From Prolixibacteraceae bacterium (GTDB lineage Bacteria; Bacteroidota; Bacteroidia; Bacteroidales; Prolixibacteraceae), in NCBI GenBank assembly GCA_018399395.1, contig JAGYOI010000101.1, positions 1-5,641 of the forward strand: 5,641 nt of DNA. The letters run 5' to 3'. A program made the translations under genes and the position numbers. The notes below the pieces were generated by a model, which was given only the letters and a program-made list of their open reading frames with translations, was not told the DNA's origin and did not search any database. Of the stretch, positions 1 through 5,641 are shown one piece after another. Positions within the stretch are counted from its first letter, which is position 1. Each line of letters opens with the position of its first letter.

Positions 1-668
1 AATATTGGCTTACCCTTAAAATCGATAATCATCGAATCGCCCGAATAATCAATCGGGGTGTCGTCTTTCCCTATCCGGTTTACAGCTGCTACGTAGCATT
101 GGTTTTCTATAGCACGGGCCCGGTTCAATATTTTCCATACCTTTCGGCGCACTGCCGGCCAGTTAGCAACATCAATCATCAGGTCGTACCCCTGAATATT
201 TCTGTTCCAAACGGGAAAGCGTACATCATAACATATTTGCGGAAGAATCTTCCAGCCTTTATATTCGATTAAAGTATGTGATTTACCCTTGGTGTAATTC
301 TCTGTTTCCTTCTCAATGGTAAAAAGATGACGTTTATCGTATGTAAAAGTCTCTCCGTTAGGCGACACCCATACAAATCGATTATAATACAAACCCTTCT
401 CTTCAACAATTAAGCTACCACAAAGTGCAAACGCCCTTTCTGCTGCAATTTCTTTCATCCATGCAATTGTGGGACCATGCATTTTTTCAGCAACTTTAGC
501 AGCATTCATCGTAAACCCCGAAACAAAAACCTCGGGCATAATAACCAAATCCACTCCTTTTGGAATCTCAGCAATTAAATTGGTGAGCATAAAACGGTTC
601 GAATCGGCATCTTCCCATGCCGTATCAGGCTGTATGATTGCTATTTTTAATTTGTTTTTCTGTTCCAT
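1..668 (-). CDS. Nitrilase-superfamily amidase, omega-amidase (YafV/Nit2-like), 3' end cut by window edge
   Basis: Carbon-nitrogen hydrolase that by family would hydrolyse omega-amides of alpha-keto acids, such as alpha-ketoglutaramate or the keto-methionine amide, in the cytosol. The start codon ATG is at 668-666, and 222 codons are visible before the left edge. The nitrilase catalytic set is complete: Glu46 in IMPEVFVSGF, Lys112 in YDKRHLF, the accessory Glu121, and the nucleophile Cys146 in ICYDVRFPVWNRN. The last motif is almost diagnostic of the YafV branch. A conserved block around residues 187-200 (RARAIENQCYVAAVNR) also fits. Family members are about 255-260 residues, so roughly 35 C-terminal residues should lie outside the window. 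It follows the aminopeptidase gene by 77 bp in the same direction. It is probably the last or a late gene of the operon, and no clear separate promoter was seen in the gap. The family assignment is firm; the exact substrate is inferred. Confidence 0.93.
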   Translation of the reverse strand, partial: MEQKNKLKIAIIQPDTAWEDADSNRFMLTNLIAEIPKGVDLVIMPEVFVSGFTMNAAKVAEKMHGPTIAWMKEIAAERAFALCGSLIVEEKGLYYNRFVWVSPNGETFTYDKRHLFTIEKETENYTKGKSHTLIEYKGWKILPQICYDVRFPVWNRNIQGYDLMIDVANWPAVRRKVWKILNRARAIENQCYVAAVNRIGKDDTPIDYSGDSMIIDFKGKPI

Positions 669-745
669 ATTATTCTTAGTTGCAAAATCTTTTTTTTGAT
701 GGCACAATAAGTAAAGATAACAAATCGCACCGTTATGCATAAGTA

Positions 746-2524
746 TTAAATTGGCATTGTTAAGCGCTTTAACAATTTCAGTTGCTTCTCGTCAGCAAAA
801 GGACTTAAAGAGTTTTGTACATCTTTGTGATAATCGTTTATCCAGTTAATTTCGTCGGCTGTAAGCAAAGTTGTATCAATGAGTTTTGTACAAATAGGGA
901 ACTTGGTCAATGTTTCAAATTTGAAGAATGTTCCAAACCCATTTTCAACGTCTTCAACCACATGAACCAGATTTTCGATACGAATACCATATTCACCGGC
1001 ACGATATATACCGGGTTCATCCGAGAAAATATTCCCAACACGTAATGGTTGGTCATTTAAATCGGGGCGAATACTTGCAGGCCCTTCATGCACATTCATA
1101 AAAGCGCCCACACCATGACCAGTGCCATGACCATAATTTTTTTGGTCGTTCCACAATGCAGCACGGGCCAACACATCGAGATGACAGCCTTTTGTTCCCT
1201 TTGGGAATTTAATGCTGCTCAGGTTAATCATACCTTTCAAAACCTGGGTAAAGTCGCGCTTCATTTTATAGGTTACCGGTCCCAGCGATATGGTGCGGGT
1301 AATATCAGTTGTACCGTATTCGTATTGCCCACCCGAATCGAACAGCAATATCCCCTCGGGCTTCAGCTCGTTGGCCGTTTCGGGCGACACCCTGAAATGC
1401 ACAATTGCGCCGTGGTCGAGGTATCCTACAATGGGGAAAAAACTAGTACCCACGTATCCTTCCCGCTCCGCACGAAAAGCTTCAAGTTTCATGGCCACAT
1501 CGTATTCTGTAATGGTTTCTTTCCCCAGTTTCTCTTCCATCCAAAGCTGAAAGTTGAGCAAAGCAAGGCCATCAGCGATGTGTGCTTTTTTCATGCCGAC
1601 AAGTTCTGCATTGTTTTTACACGATTTTAAAAGAGCCGGAAACGAAAGCTGCCGTTTTATTTTATTGTTGTTATTCAGCATATTGAAAACATGATAATTA
1701 GTGCGTGCCGGGTCAATCATAACCGTTTTACCCTTAATACTTTTTAACTCTATGTAAAACGATTTGTAAGGCAACACTTCTACCCCGTCGTTCTTTATTT
1801 CTGTCAGGTCTTTTTCTTCAAACTTCGATTTATCAATAAAAAGTTTTACTGCATTCTGACCAACAACTGCAAATGAAAGCACAACAGGGTTACACTCAAC
1901 ATCGGCACCACGGATGTTAAATGTCCAGCCAATATCGTCAAGTGCCGACAAAACCATTAAATCAGCCCCGGCTTTTTCTAATTCTTTGTTCAACTTTGCA
2001 AACTTTTCGGTCCGCGACAAACCGGCCCATTGGGTTGGATGTAAAAATGCTTTGCTATCGGGCATTCCCGGACGATTTTGCCACACCCCGGCAAGCAAAT
2101 CGACACCTGATTGAACCTGTAAATCATTTTCACTGAAAAAGCCTTCAAAACTTTCGGCTTCGGCGAGTGAATAACATGTACCGTCAAATCCAACAGTTGA
2201 GCCCGGATGCAGTTCACCAGCAATCCATTGCTCCAGTGTTACCGCCTCGGGCTCACGTGCTTTCATCATTTCAATACCGGTGTTTTTCAACTCTTCGCCT
2301 GCCTGAAGGTAGTAGCGCGAATCGGTCCACAAAGCCGCTTTGTCCATGGTAACGGCCATATAACCAAAAGAACCGGTAAACCCCGACATAAAAGGGCGTG
2401 ATTGCCAGTGGGCAGGTACATACTCACTCATGTGCGGGTCGGAACCATTTATCAAATAAGCCTGAAGGTTATTCTCCTTCATCGCTTTACGCAGTGCTTC
2501 AATTCTTTCTTTAATCTTGTTCAT
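746..2524 (-). CDS. Xaa-Pro aminopeptidase, APP1-type, peptidase family M24B
   Basis: Cytosolic dinuclear-metal exopeptidase that releases an N-terminal residue preceding proline. The protein is 592 residues from the ATG at 2524-2522, and there is no signal peptide. The layout is the three-domain form of eukaryotic APP1: two creatinase-like N-terminal domains (about 5-155 and 165-305) and a pita-bread catalytic domain (about 310-530). All metal ligands are visible: Asp396 (LLFDSGGQY), Asp407 (TTDITRT), His470 (GHGTGHGVG), Glu503 (SDEPGIY) and Glu517 (IRIENL). His376 (IVHFRVS) and His479 (NVHEGP) match the catalytic histidines. The C-terminal tail ends in TMPI, like the TQPI end of human APP1. 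The frame is open up to 2605 with an earlier Met. The start at 2524 is preferred because homology begins at MNKIKERIEALR, the length then matches the family, and the 27 extra residues would lie wholly over the Nudix gene. The preferred start overlaps that gene by 14 bp, suggesting translational coupling. The short E. coli PepP is a different subfamily. Confidence 0.95.
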   Translation of the reverse strand: MNKIKERIEALRKAMKENNLQAYLINGSDPHMSEYVPAHWQSRPFMSGFTGSFGYMAVTMDKAALWTDSRYYLQAGEELKNTGIEMMKAREPEAVTLEQWIAGELHPGSTVGFDGTCYSLAEAESFEGFFSENDLQVQSGVDLLAGVWQNRPGMPDSKAFLHPTQWAGLSRTEKFAKLNKELEKAGADLMVLSALDDIGWTFNIRGADVECNPVVLSFAVVGQNAVKLFIDKSKFEEKDLTEIKNDGVEVLPYKSFYIELKSIKGKTVMIDPARTNYHVFNMLNNNNKIKRQLSFPALLKSCKNNAELVGMKKAHIADGLALLNFQLWMEEKLGKETITEYDVAMKLEAFRAEREGYVGTSFFPIVGYLDHGAIVHFRVSPETANELKPEGILLFDSGGQYEYGTTDITRTISLGPVTYKMKRDFTQVLKGMINLSSIKFPKGTKGCHLDVLARAALWNDQKNYGHGTGHGVGAFMNVHEGPASIRPDLNDQPLRVGNIFSDEPGIYRAGEYGIRIENLVHVVEDVENGFGTFFKFETLTKFPICTKLIDTTLLTADEINWINDYHKDVQNSLSPFADEKQLKLLKRLTMPI

Positions 2525-3038
2525 CCTGTAGTTGTTTAATAATGTTTTGAACCGACTGAAACGGCAATTGTTCAATATCGACATCATGCACATCCACAAA
2601 TTCAAAATCCATCACATCGTCGAGATGTTTAAGCATAGTAAAATCGCTTATCGTGCATTTAAAAACGATGTCGGTGGTGTTGACTATGGTTCCCGAATAA
2701 AGATATTCGTTTGGGAAACTTCCCCAATAACGAATATCATCGGGCACCAAATCAAGCTCTTCTTTAATTTCGCGCATCATGGCCTGCTCGGCACTTTCAC
2801 ACGGGTCGACAAAACCACCGGGGAAATCGAGTTTTCCGTAGTGTGGCTCAATACCCCGGCGCACCATAAGCAAACGGCCTTCAGGATCGAAAATGATTGC
2901 CGTAACAGCTGCCGACGAATTTAAGAAGAAATGAAAACCACAGCTATGACATTTGAAAGCCTTCTCTTTTTCGTTAAAAACGCCTTTAGCGGCACAACGC
3001 GGGCAATATTTAAAATGATTAGCCGGATTTGAAGTCAT
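2511..3038 (-). CDS. Nudix hydrolase with N-terminal zinc ribbon
   Basis: Hydrolase of nucleoside-diphosphate-linked compounds by family; the substrate is unknown. From ATG 3038-3036 it is 175 residues. Residues 12-33 form a four-cysteine zinc ribbon (CPRC then CHSC, Cys12, 15, 30 and 33). The Nudix fold covers about 43-170. The Nudix box starts at Gly75 and runs through Glu81 to the REIKEEL core (Arg89, Glu90, Glu93, Glu94). It keeps the metal-binding glutamates, but the usual Gly near its end is Asp96. A zinc ribbon before a Nudix domain recalls NudC (NADH pyrophosphatase/deNADding enzyme). However, the SQPWPFPxS motif that defines NudC is absent: the equivalent stretch reads YWGSFPNEYLYSG. 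NADH specificity is therefore not supported. The frame is open to 3092, but Met at 3038 lies 4 bp after the upstream stop and directly before the zinc ribbon, while the longer version would overlap the upstream gene. It is the second gene of the minus-strand operon. Confidence 0.9.
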   Translation of the reverse strand: MTSNPANHFKYCPRCAAKGVFNEKEKAFKCHSCGFHFFLNSSAAVTAIIFDPEGRLLMVRRGIEPHYGKLDFPGGFVDPCESAEQAMMREIKEELDLVPDDIRYWGSFPNEYLYSGTIVNTTDIVFKCTISDFTMLKHLDDVMDFEFVDVHDVDIEQLPFQSVQNIIKQLQDEQD

Positions 3039-3042
3039 CTGC

Positions 3043-3573
3043 TTATTTTTTCTGACCCCTGAAATAATCTTCTTTCTCGGCAAACAATACATTAAACGTA
3101 GTTAAACTACCGTAAGCCCTTGTAATGTATTGCTGAAGGTGCAAGCGGTCTTCATCGTCGAGTTTGGGATGGTTGTTGATATTTTGCTCTAAAACCCGCA
3201 AACGGTCGCGCAGCATTACAATTTTATGGAAAAATGCCTCCATCGATACTTCTTTCGATTGTAAATCTTCGTTTAGTGGCGTCATCACCAACTTACCCCC
3301 CTTCCACTTATCGGCTATTTTCACATCAAAGGTTATGCCCTGATATTTATCCATCACAAAAGTTATGGCCTCTTCAATTTCGGCAAGCGACAAACCAGTG
3401 CGTGGCTTATCATCGGGCTCACTCAATATTTTCAGGTCGGGGTTATATTTGGTAAGTTCAACTTTACCTCCATGTTCAAAGAATATTTCATAAACCGTGA
3501 GGTGGGACTTACTTACAAGCCCCTCACCATATGCAGGGTGCGAAACCCTTGTTCCAACTGCTAAATCTTCCAT
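3043..3573 (-). CDS. Protein of unknown function with N-terminal Tudor/SH3-like domain
   Basis: A 176-residue soluble protein whose function I do not recognise. Residues 6-50 look like a small beta-barrel: VGTRVSHPAYGEG is followed by alternating hydrophobic strands and a FEHGGKVEL turn, ending DLKIL. This resembles the Tudor-like C-terminal domain of UvrD/PcrA helicases and, more distantly, the RNA-polymerase-interacting domain of CarD. In those families such domains contact RNA polymerase or nucleic acid. Residues 61-78 form a predicted helix. Residues 80-100 include a DKWKGGKLVMTP segment. Residues 108-133 form an amphipathic, possibly coiled helix (FFHKIVMLRDRLRVLEQ), and 139-164 another helix ending YGSLTTFNVLF. 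There are no cysteines, membrane segments or enzyme motifs. It is the first gene of the minus-strand run and lies 4 bp before the Nudix gene. The ATG at 3573-3571 is preceded by an A-rich leader (TAAAGATAAACAAAT). A role in transcription or repair is only a guess from the N-terminal fold. Confidence 0.85.
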   Translation of the reverse strand: MEDLAVGTRVSHPAYGEGLVSKSHLTVYEIFFEHGGKVELTKYNPDLKILSEPDDKPRTGLSLAEIEEAITFVMDKYQGITFDVKIADKWKGGKLVMTPLNEDLQSKEVSMEAFFHKIVMLRDRLRVLEQNINNHPKLDDEDRLHLQQYITRAYGSLTTFNVLFAEKEDYFRGQKK

Positions 3574-3638
3574 ATTTGTTTATCTTTATAATGACCCTTC
3601 AATATTAACGAATATATAAGAATTTGTAAAAAATACAG

Positions 3639-3654
3639 GCATATTTTAATATGC
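3639..3654. repeat. 16-bp palindrome (7-bp arms, 2-bp centre) between divergent genes
   Basis: The sequence GCATATTTTAATATGC has perfect 7-bp arms around a TT centre. It lies about 65 bp upstream of the Tudor-domain gene start and about 92 bp upstream of the channel gene start. It has no following T-tract and faces no gene end, so a terminator is unlikely. It could be an operator or a hairpin in the 5' leader of the minus-strand operon. A purely accidental AT-rich palindrome is also possible. Confidence 0.4.
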
Positions 3655-3659
3655 TTAAC

Positions 3660-3701
3660 ATTGAACAAAAATTATTCGAAAGCACCCTTTAATTGTTCAA
3701 T
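3660..3701. repeat. 9-bp inverted repeat with arms 33 bp apart in the divergent promoter region
   Basis: ATTGAACAA at 3660-3668 is the exact reverse complement of TTGTTCAAT at 3693-3701. Arm starts are 33 bp apart, about three helical turns, and the symmetry centre falls at 3680/3681 next to a TTCGAA hexamer. The right arm sits just upstream of the -7 element of the chloride-channel gene. The left arm overlaps the only weak promoter-like match facing the minus-strand operon. This layout would suit a dimeric or looping regulator acting on both genes, but that is inference, and AT-rich DNA yields such repeats by chance. Confidence 0.45.
3666..3674 (-). promoter_or_regulatory. Weak candidate -7 element for the minus-strand operon
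   Basis: On the minus strand this reads TAATTTTTG, the Bacteroidota TAnnTTTG consensus with one extra base between TA and TTTG. It is the only TTTG-containing match facing the Tudor-domain gene in the intergenic region. It would give a leader of roughly 85 nt containing the 16-bp palindrome. The spacing is off consensus and no clear -33 element was found, so this is tentative. Confidence 0.2.
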
Positions 3702-3707
3702 TAACCT

Positions 3708-3715
3708 TACTTTTG
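3708..3715 (+). promoter_or_regulatory. Bacteroidota-type -7 promoter element for the CLC gene
   Basis: TACTTTTG matches the Bacteroidota primary sigma factor -7 consensus TAnnTTTG exactly and is followed by CAGCA, a common continuation in this phylum. Transcription would begin near 3720, giving a leader of about 25-30 nt before the GTG start at 3747. A TTG-type -33 element at the expected 19-21 bp spacing is not obvious; the nearest TTG (3693-3695) is too close and belongs to the inverted repeat. Confidence 0.65.
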
Positions 3716-3746
3716 CAGCATAAAACAGTACGTTAAAGTGTAAATT

Positions 3747-5525
3747 GTGAAAATAAGTATTAATAATTCTTTGCGAAGGTTTAATATTTGGCGGGTCCGG
3801 ACCATTCCGGAGCGAACATTTATTTTGATATTAAGTGTTTTGGTTGGCGGCATTAGTGGCCTGGCTGCTGTAATTCTTAAAAACCTCATACATTCATCCA
3901 TTACCCTGCTCAACGATAATTTTTTAAACCAGGGCGCATACTCTTACCTTATTTTTCCAATAATTGGGATTGCCCTCACATTCCTGTTTGTAAAATATGT
4001 TGTAAGGGACAACATCAGTCATGGTGTTACACGTGTACTACAATCCATATCAAAAAGAAACAGTTTAATCAAAAAACACCATACATGGACATCAATGCTG
4101 TCCAGCACAATCACCATAAGCTTTGGGGGCTCGGTAGGGGCTGAGGCCCCTGTAGTACTTACCGGCTCTGCAATTGGATCGAATTTGGCCAGGGTATTTA
4201 AACTCGATTACCGTAAAATCACCCTAATGGTTGGCTGTGGTGCCGCGGGCGCCATTGCCGGAATATTTAAAGCCCCGCTAACCGGGTTGCTTTTCACCCT
4301 CGAAGTACTGATGCTCGACCTTACCATGGCCTCACTGATACCCTTGATGATATCGGCCGTAACGGCAACAACAGTAGCCTACTTTTTTATGGGCGACAGT
4401 ATGTTGCTGACTTTCAAACTGGCACAAAGCTTTGCCATTGAAAACATTGGATACTATATTATTTTAGGTGTTTTTTGCGGCTTTGTATCGGTTTACTTTA
4501 CAAGGGCCACCCTATTGATTGAAAAAAAGTATAAAAAAATAACCAATAAGCTTGTGCGTTTATTGGTTGGCGGCAGCATCTTAACCCTGCTCATATTTAT
4601 GTTCCCATCGGTTTGGGGCGAAGGCTATAACTATATCAGCACCATTCTTCACGGAGAAGGAGGCACAATTTTTCACAATTCATTTTTCGCCAATGTTGAA
4701 CCCGGAACCATTTGGTTTATTTTGTTATTGTTTGCAGTATTGATTTTTAAAGTTGTTGCTATGGCCTCAACAACCGGCGCAGGAGGTGTGGGTGGTATTT
4801 TTGCACCAACATTGGTTGTAGGTAGCTTTGCGGGATATTTTTTGGTTCATACACTTAATATGTTTTCATCGGTTAATCTGCCCGAAAGCAACTTTGCCCT
4901 TGTAGGTATGTCGGGGGTTATGTCGGGAGTTATGCATGCCCCTTTGACTGCCATATTTCTTATTGCTGAAATAACCGGAGGGTACGACCTGATACTGCCG
5001 CTAATTTTAGTTGCGACTATTTCGTACATTACCATTATGATTTTCGAGCCCCACTCGATTTACACCAAACGACTGGCCGAAAAGGGCGAGCTTCTTACAC
5101 ACCATAAAGACCGGAATGTACTGGTGATGCTCGATACCGAAAAACTTATTGAAACCGGTTTTATTGTACTGAAAGACGATGAAACATTACGGGACTTTGT
5201 ACGAAAAGTACCCCATTCTAAAAGAAATATTTTCCCGGTACTGGATGATGATGAAAAATTAGTTGGTGTTGTTCTGATGGAAAACGTTAGGCCCATAATT
5301 TTTAACCGCGCCCTTTATGATAATACTTACGTGAACGATTTAATGATTTCGCCCCCTGCTATTGTTGACATGAATGAAAACATGGACTCGGTAATGAAAA
5401 AATTCCAAAAGACCAAGGCCTGGAACCTTCCGGTAACCGAAAACGGCAAATACCGCGGTTTCTTGTCAAAATCGAAGATTTTCAATGAATACCGGGATAT
5501 CCTGGTTCATTTTTCGGATGATTAA
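3747..5525 (+). CDS. CLC-family chloride channel/antiporter with two C-terminal CBS domains
   Basis: Inner-membrane anion transport protein of 592 residues. The CLC core covers about 20-445, with hydrophobic helices starting at 24, 67, 157, 194, 235, 270, 322, 350 and 415. Ion-pathway motifs are recognisable. GAEAP (131-135) replaces the usual GREGP but keeps the gating glutamate, Glu133. GGIFAP (349-354) carries the conserved Phe352. Tyr439 in SIYTKRL matches the central tyrosine of E. coli ClcA (Tyr445). The usual GSGIP motif is changed to SHGVT (91-95), so the chloride-coordinating serine is apparently histidine. In helix H the sequence is LFTLEVLM: Glu186 is kept, but Val187 stands where H+/Cl- exchangers such as E. 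coli ClcA have the internal proton glutamate Glu203. Two CBS modules follow (about 458-520 and 528-588), probably for nucleotide-linked regulation. The start is GTG at 3747; an in-frame TAA at 3741-3743 rules out anything further upstream, and no early in-frame ATG exists. It is divergent from the minus-strand operon. Confidence 0.95.
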   Translation: MKISINNSLRRFNIWRVRTIPERTFILILSVLVGGISGLAAVILKNLIHSSITLLNDNFLNQGAYSYLIFPIIGIALTFLFVKYVVRDNISHGVTRVLQSISKRNSLIKKHHTWTSMLSSTITISFGGSVGAEAPVVLTGSAIGSNLARVFKLDYRKITLMVGCGAAGAIAGIFKAPLTGLLFTLEVLMLDLTMASLIPLMISAVTATTVAYFFMGDSMLLTFKLAQSFAIENIGYYIILGVFCGFVSVYFTRATLLIEKKYKKITNKLVRLLVGGSILTLLIFMFPSVWGEGYNYISTILHGEGGTIFHNSFFANVEPGTIWFILLLFAVLIFKVVAMASTTGAGGVGGIFAPTLVVGSFAGYFLVHTLNMFSSVNLPESNFALVGMSGVMSGVMHAPLTAIFLIAEITGGYDLILPLILVATISYITIMIFEPHSIYTKRLAEKGELLTHHKDRNVLVMLDTEKLIETGFIVLKDDETLRDFVRKVPHSKRNIFPVLDDDEKLVGVVLMENVRPIIFNRALYDNTYVNDLMISPPAIVDMNENMDSVMKKFQKTKAWNLPVTENGKYRGFLSKSKIFNEYRDILVHFSDD

Positions 5526-5538
5526 CGATAGATGGTAA

Positions 5539-5641
5539 TTAATTATAGTCAGTCTGACAGAAGCTTACCACGGAGCGCAACGCATTTTGAATGTTGAAGG
5601 TAAGAAATTACGCATAAACATTAAACCGGGCAGTTACAACG
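5539..5641 (+). pseudogene. DnaJ/CbpA-like C-terminal domain fragment lacking the J domain, runs off right edge
   Basis: From 5548 the frame reads VSLTEAYHGAQRILNV and continues through a KLRINIKPGSYN segment to the window end. This matches the opening strands of the substrate-binding C-terminal domain of DnaJ/CbpA co-chaperones, whose hallmark is a SLEEAYHG...GKKLRVKIPPG pattern. A complete protein would have about 110-130 residues before this point, with a J domain carrying HPD and a Gly/Phe-rich linker. Here an in-frame TAA lies at 5536-5538, and the CLC gene occupies everything upstream. No ATG, GTG or TTG precedes the homology in frame; the ATG at 5532 is in another frame and stops after 21 codons. 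It therefore looks like a 5'-truncated remnant, though use of a rare start codon or a sequencing/assembly error cannot be excluded. Only about 34 codons are visible, so the family call is good but not certain. Confidence 0.6.

Noticed and set aside
691..698. T-run in the gap between the amidase and aminopeptidase genes
   Set aside because: No GC-rich stem precedes it on the plus strand, and no plus-strand gene ends there; on the minus strand it is simply an A-run upstream of the amidase start.
469..699. A 76-codon plus-strand open frame near the left end
   Set aside because: It is antisense to the amidase gene, whose catalytic residues are clear on the minus strand.
759..773. Short inverted repeat GTTAAGCGCTTTAAC near the aminopeptidase 3' end
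   Set aside because: It has five-base outer arms with an imperfect centre, lies inside the coding sequence before the stop, and has no T-tract, so it is not a credible terminator.
1088..1630. A 180-codon plus-strand open frame antisense to the aminopeptidase gene
   Set aside because: It lies entirely opposite the M24B catalytic domain, including the metal-binding residues, and its translation has no recognisable domain. It is a shadow of the real gene.
2532..2924. A 130-codon plus-strand open frame opposite the Nudix gene
   Set aside because: It is antisense to a well-supported Nudix coding region with an intact Nudix box; the translation shows no family features.
3707..3913. A 68-codon minus-strand open frame at the start of the CLC gene
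   Set aside because: It is antisense to the CLC N-terminus and runs through its promoter; no protein features.
5548..5558. Small palindrome GTCAGTCTGAC after the CLC stop
   Set aside because: Five-base arms with a one-base centre cannot form a useful hairpin, no T-tract follows, and it falls in the DnaJ-like frame.

Overview
The window looks like ordinary chromosomal DNA of a Bacteroidota member, probably of class Bacteroidia. This rests on three things: an AT-leaning base composition, A-rich leaders without strong Shine-Dalgarno sites, and a textbook Bacteroidota -7 promoter element (TAnnTTTG) in front of the plus-strand gene. The lineage is inferred from sequence style and protein character, not from a marker gene.

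Layout. Positions 1-3573 hold four tightly packed minus-strand genes. In transcription order they are: a 176-aa protein with an N-terminal Tudor/SH3-like domain and unknown function (3573-3043); a zinc-ribbon Nudix hydrolase (3038-2511, 4-bp gap); an APP1-type Xaa-Pro aminopeptidase of peptidase family M24B (2524-746, overlapping the Nudix gene by 14 bp); and a nitrilase-superfamily amidase of the YafV/omega-amidase type (668 to beyond the left edge, 77-bp gap). A 173-bp divergent intergenic region (3574-3746) carries the promoter for the plus-strand gene, a 16-bp palindrome and a widely spaced 9-bp inverted repeat. The plus strand then carries one large gene, a CLC-family chloride channel/antiporter with two C-terminal CBS domains (3747-5525). 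About a dozen bases after its stop an open frame begins that resembles the start of the C-terminal substrate-binding region of a DnaJ/CbpA co-chaperone. No J domain and no usual start codon precede it, so it looks like the remnant of a 5'-truncated gene.

How the genes fit together. The minus-strand cluster reads as a housekeeping/repair-type operon: removal of N-terminal residues before proline, hydrolysis of nucleotide-type phosphoanhydrides, and deamidation of alpha-keto acid amides. There is no evident single pathway. The CLC protein is a stand-alone membrane transporter. I found no mobile element, CRISPR array, tRNA or rRNA, and no defence or biosynthetic system. The points most worth a second look are the truncated DnaJ-like frame, the unusual CLC residues and the symmetrical elements between the divergent genes.
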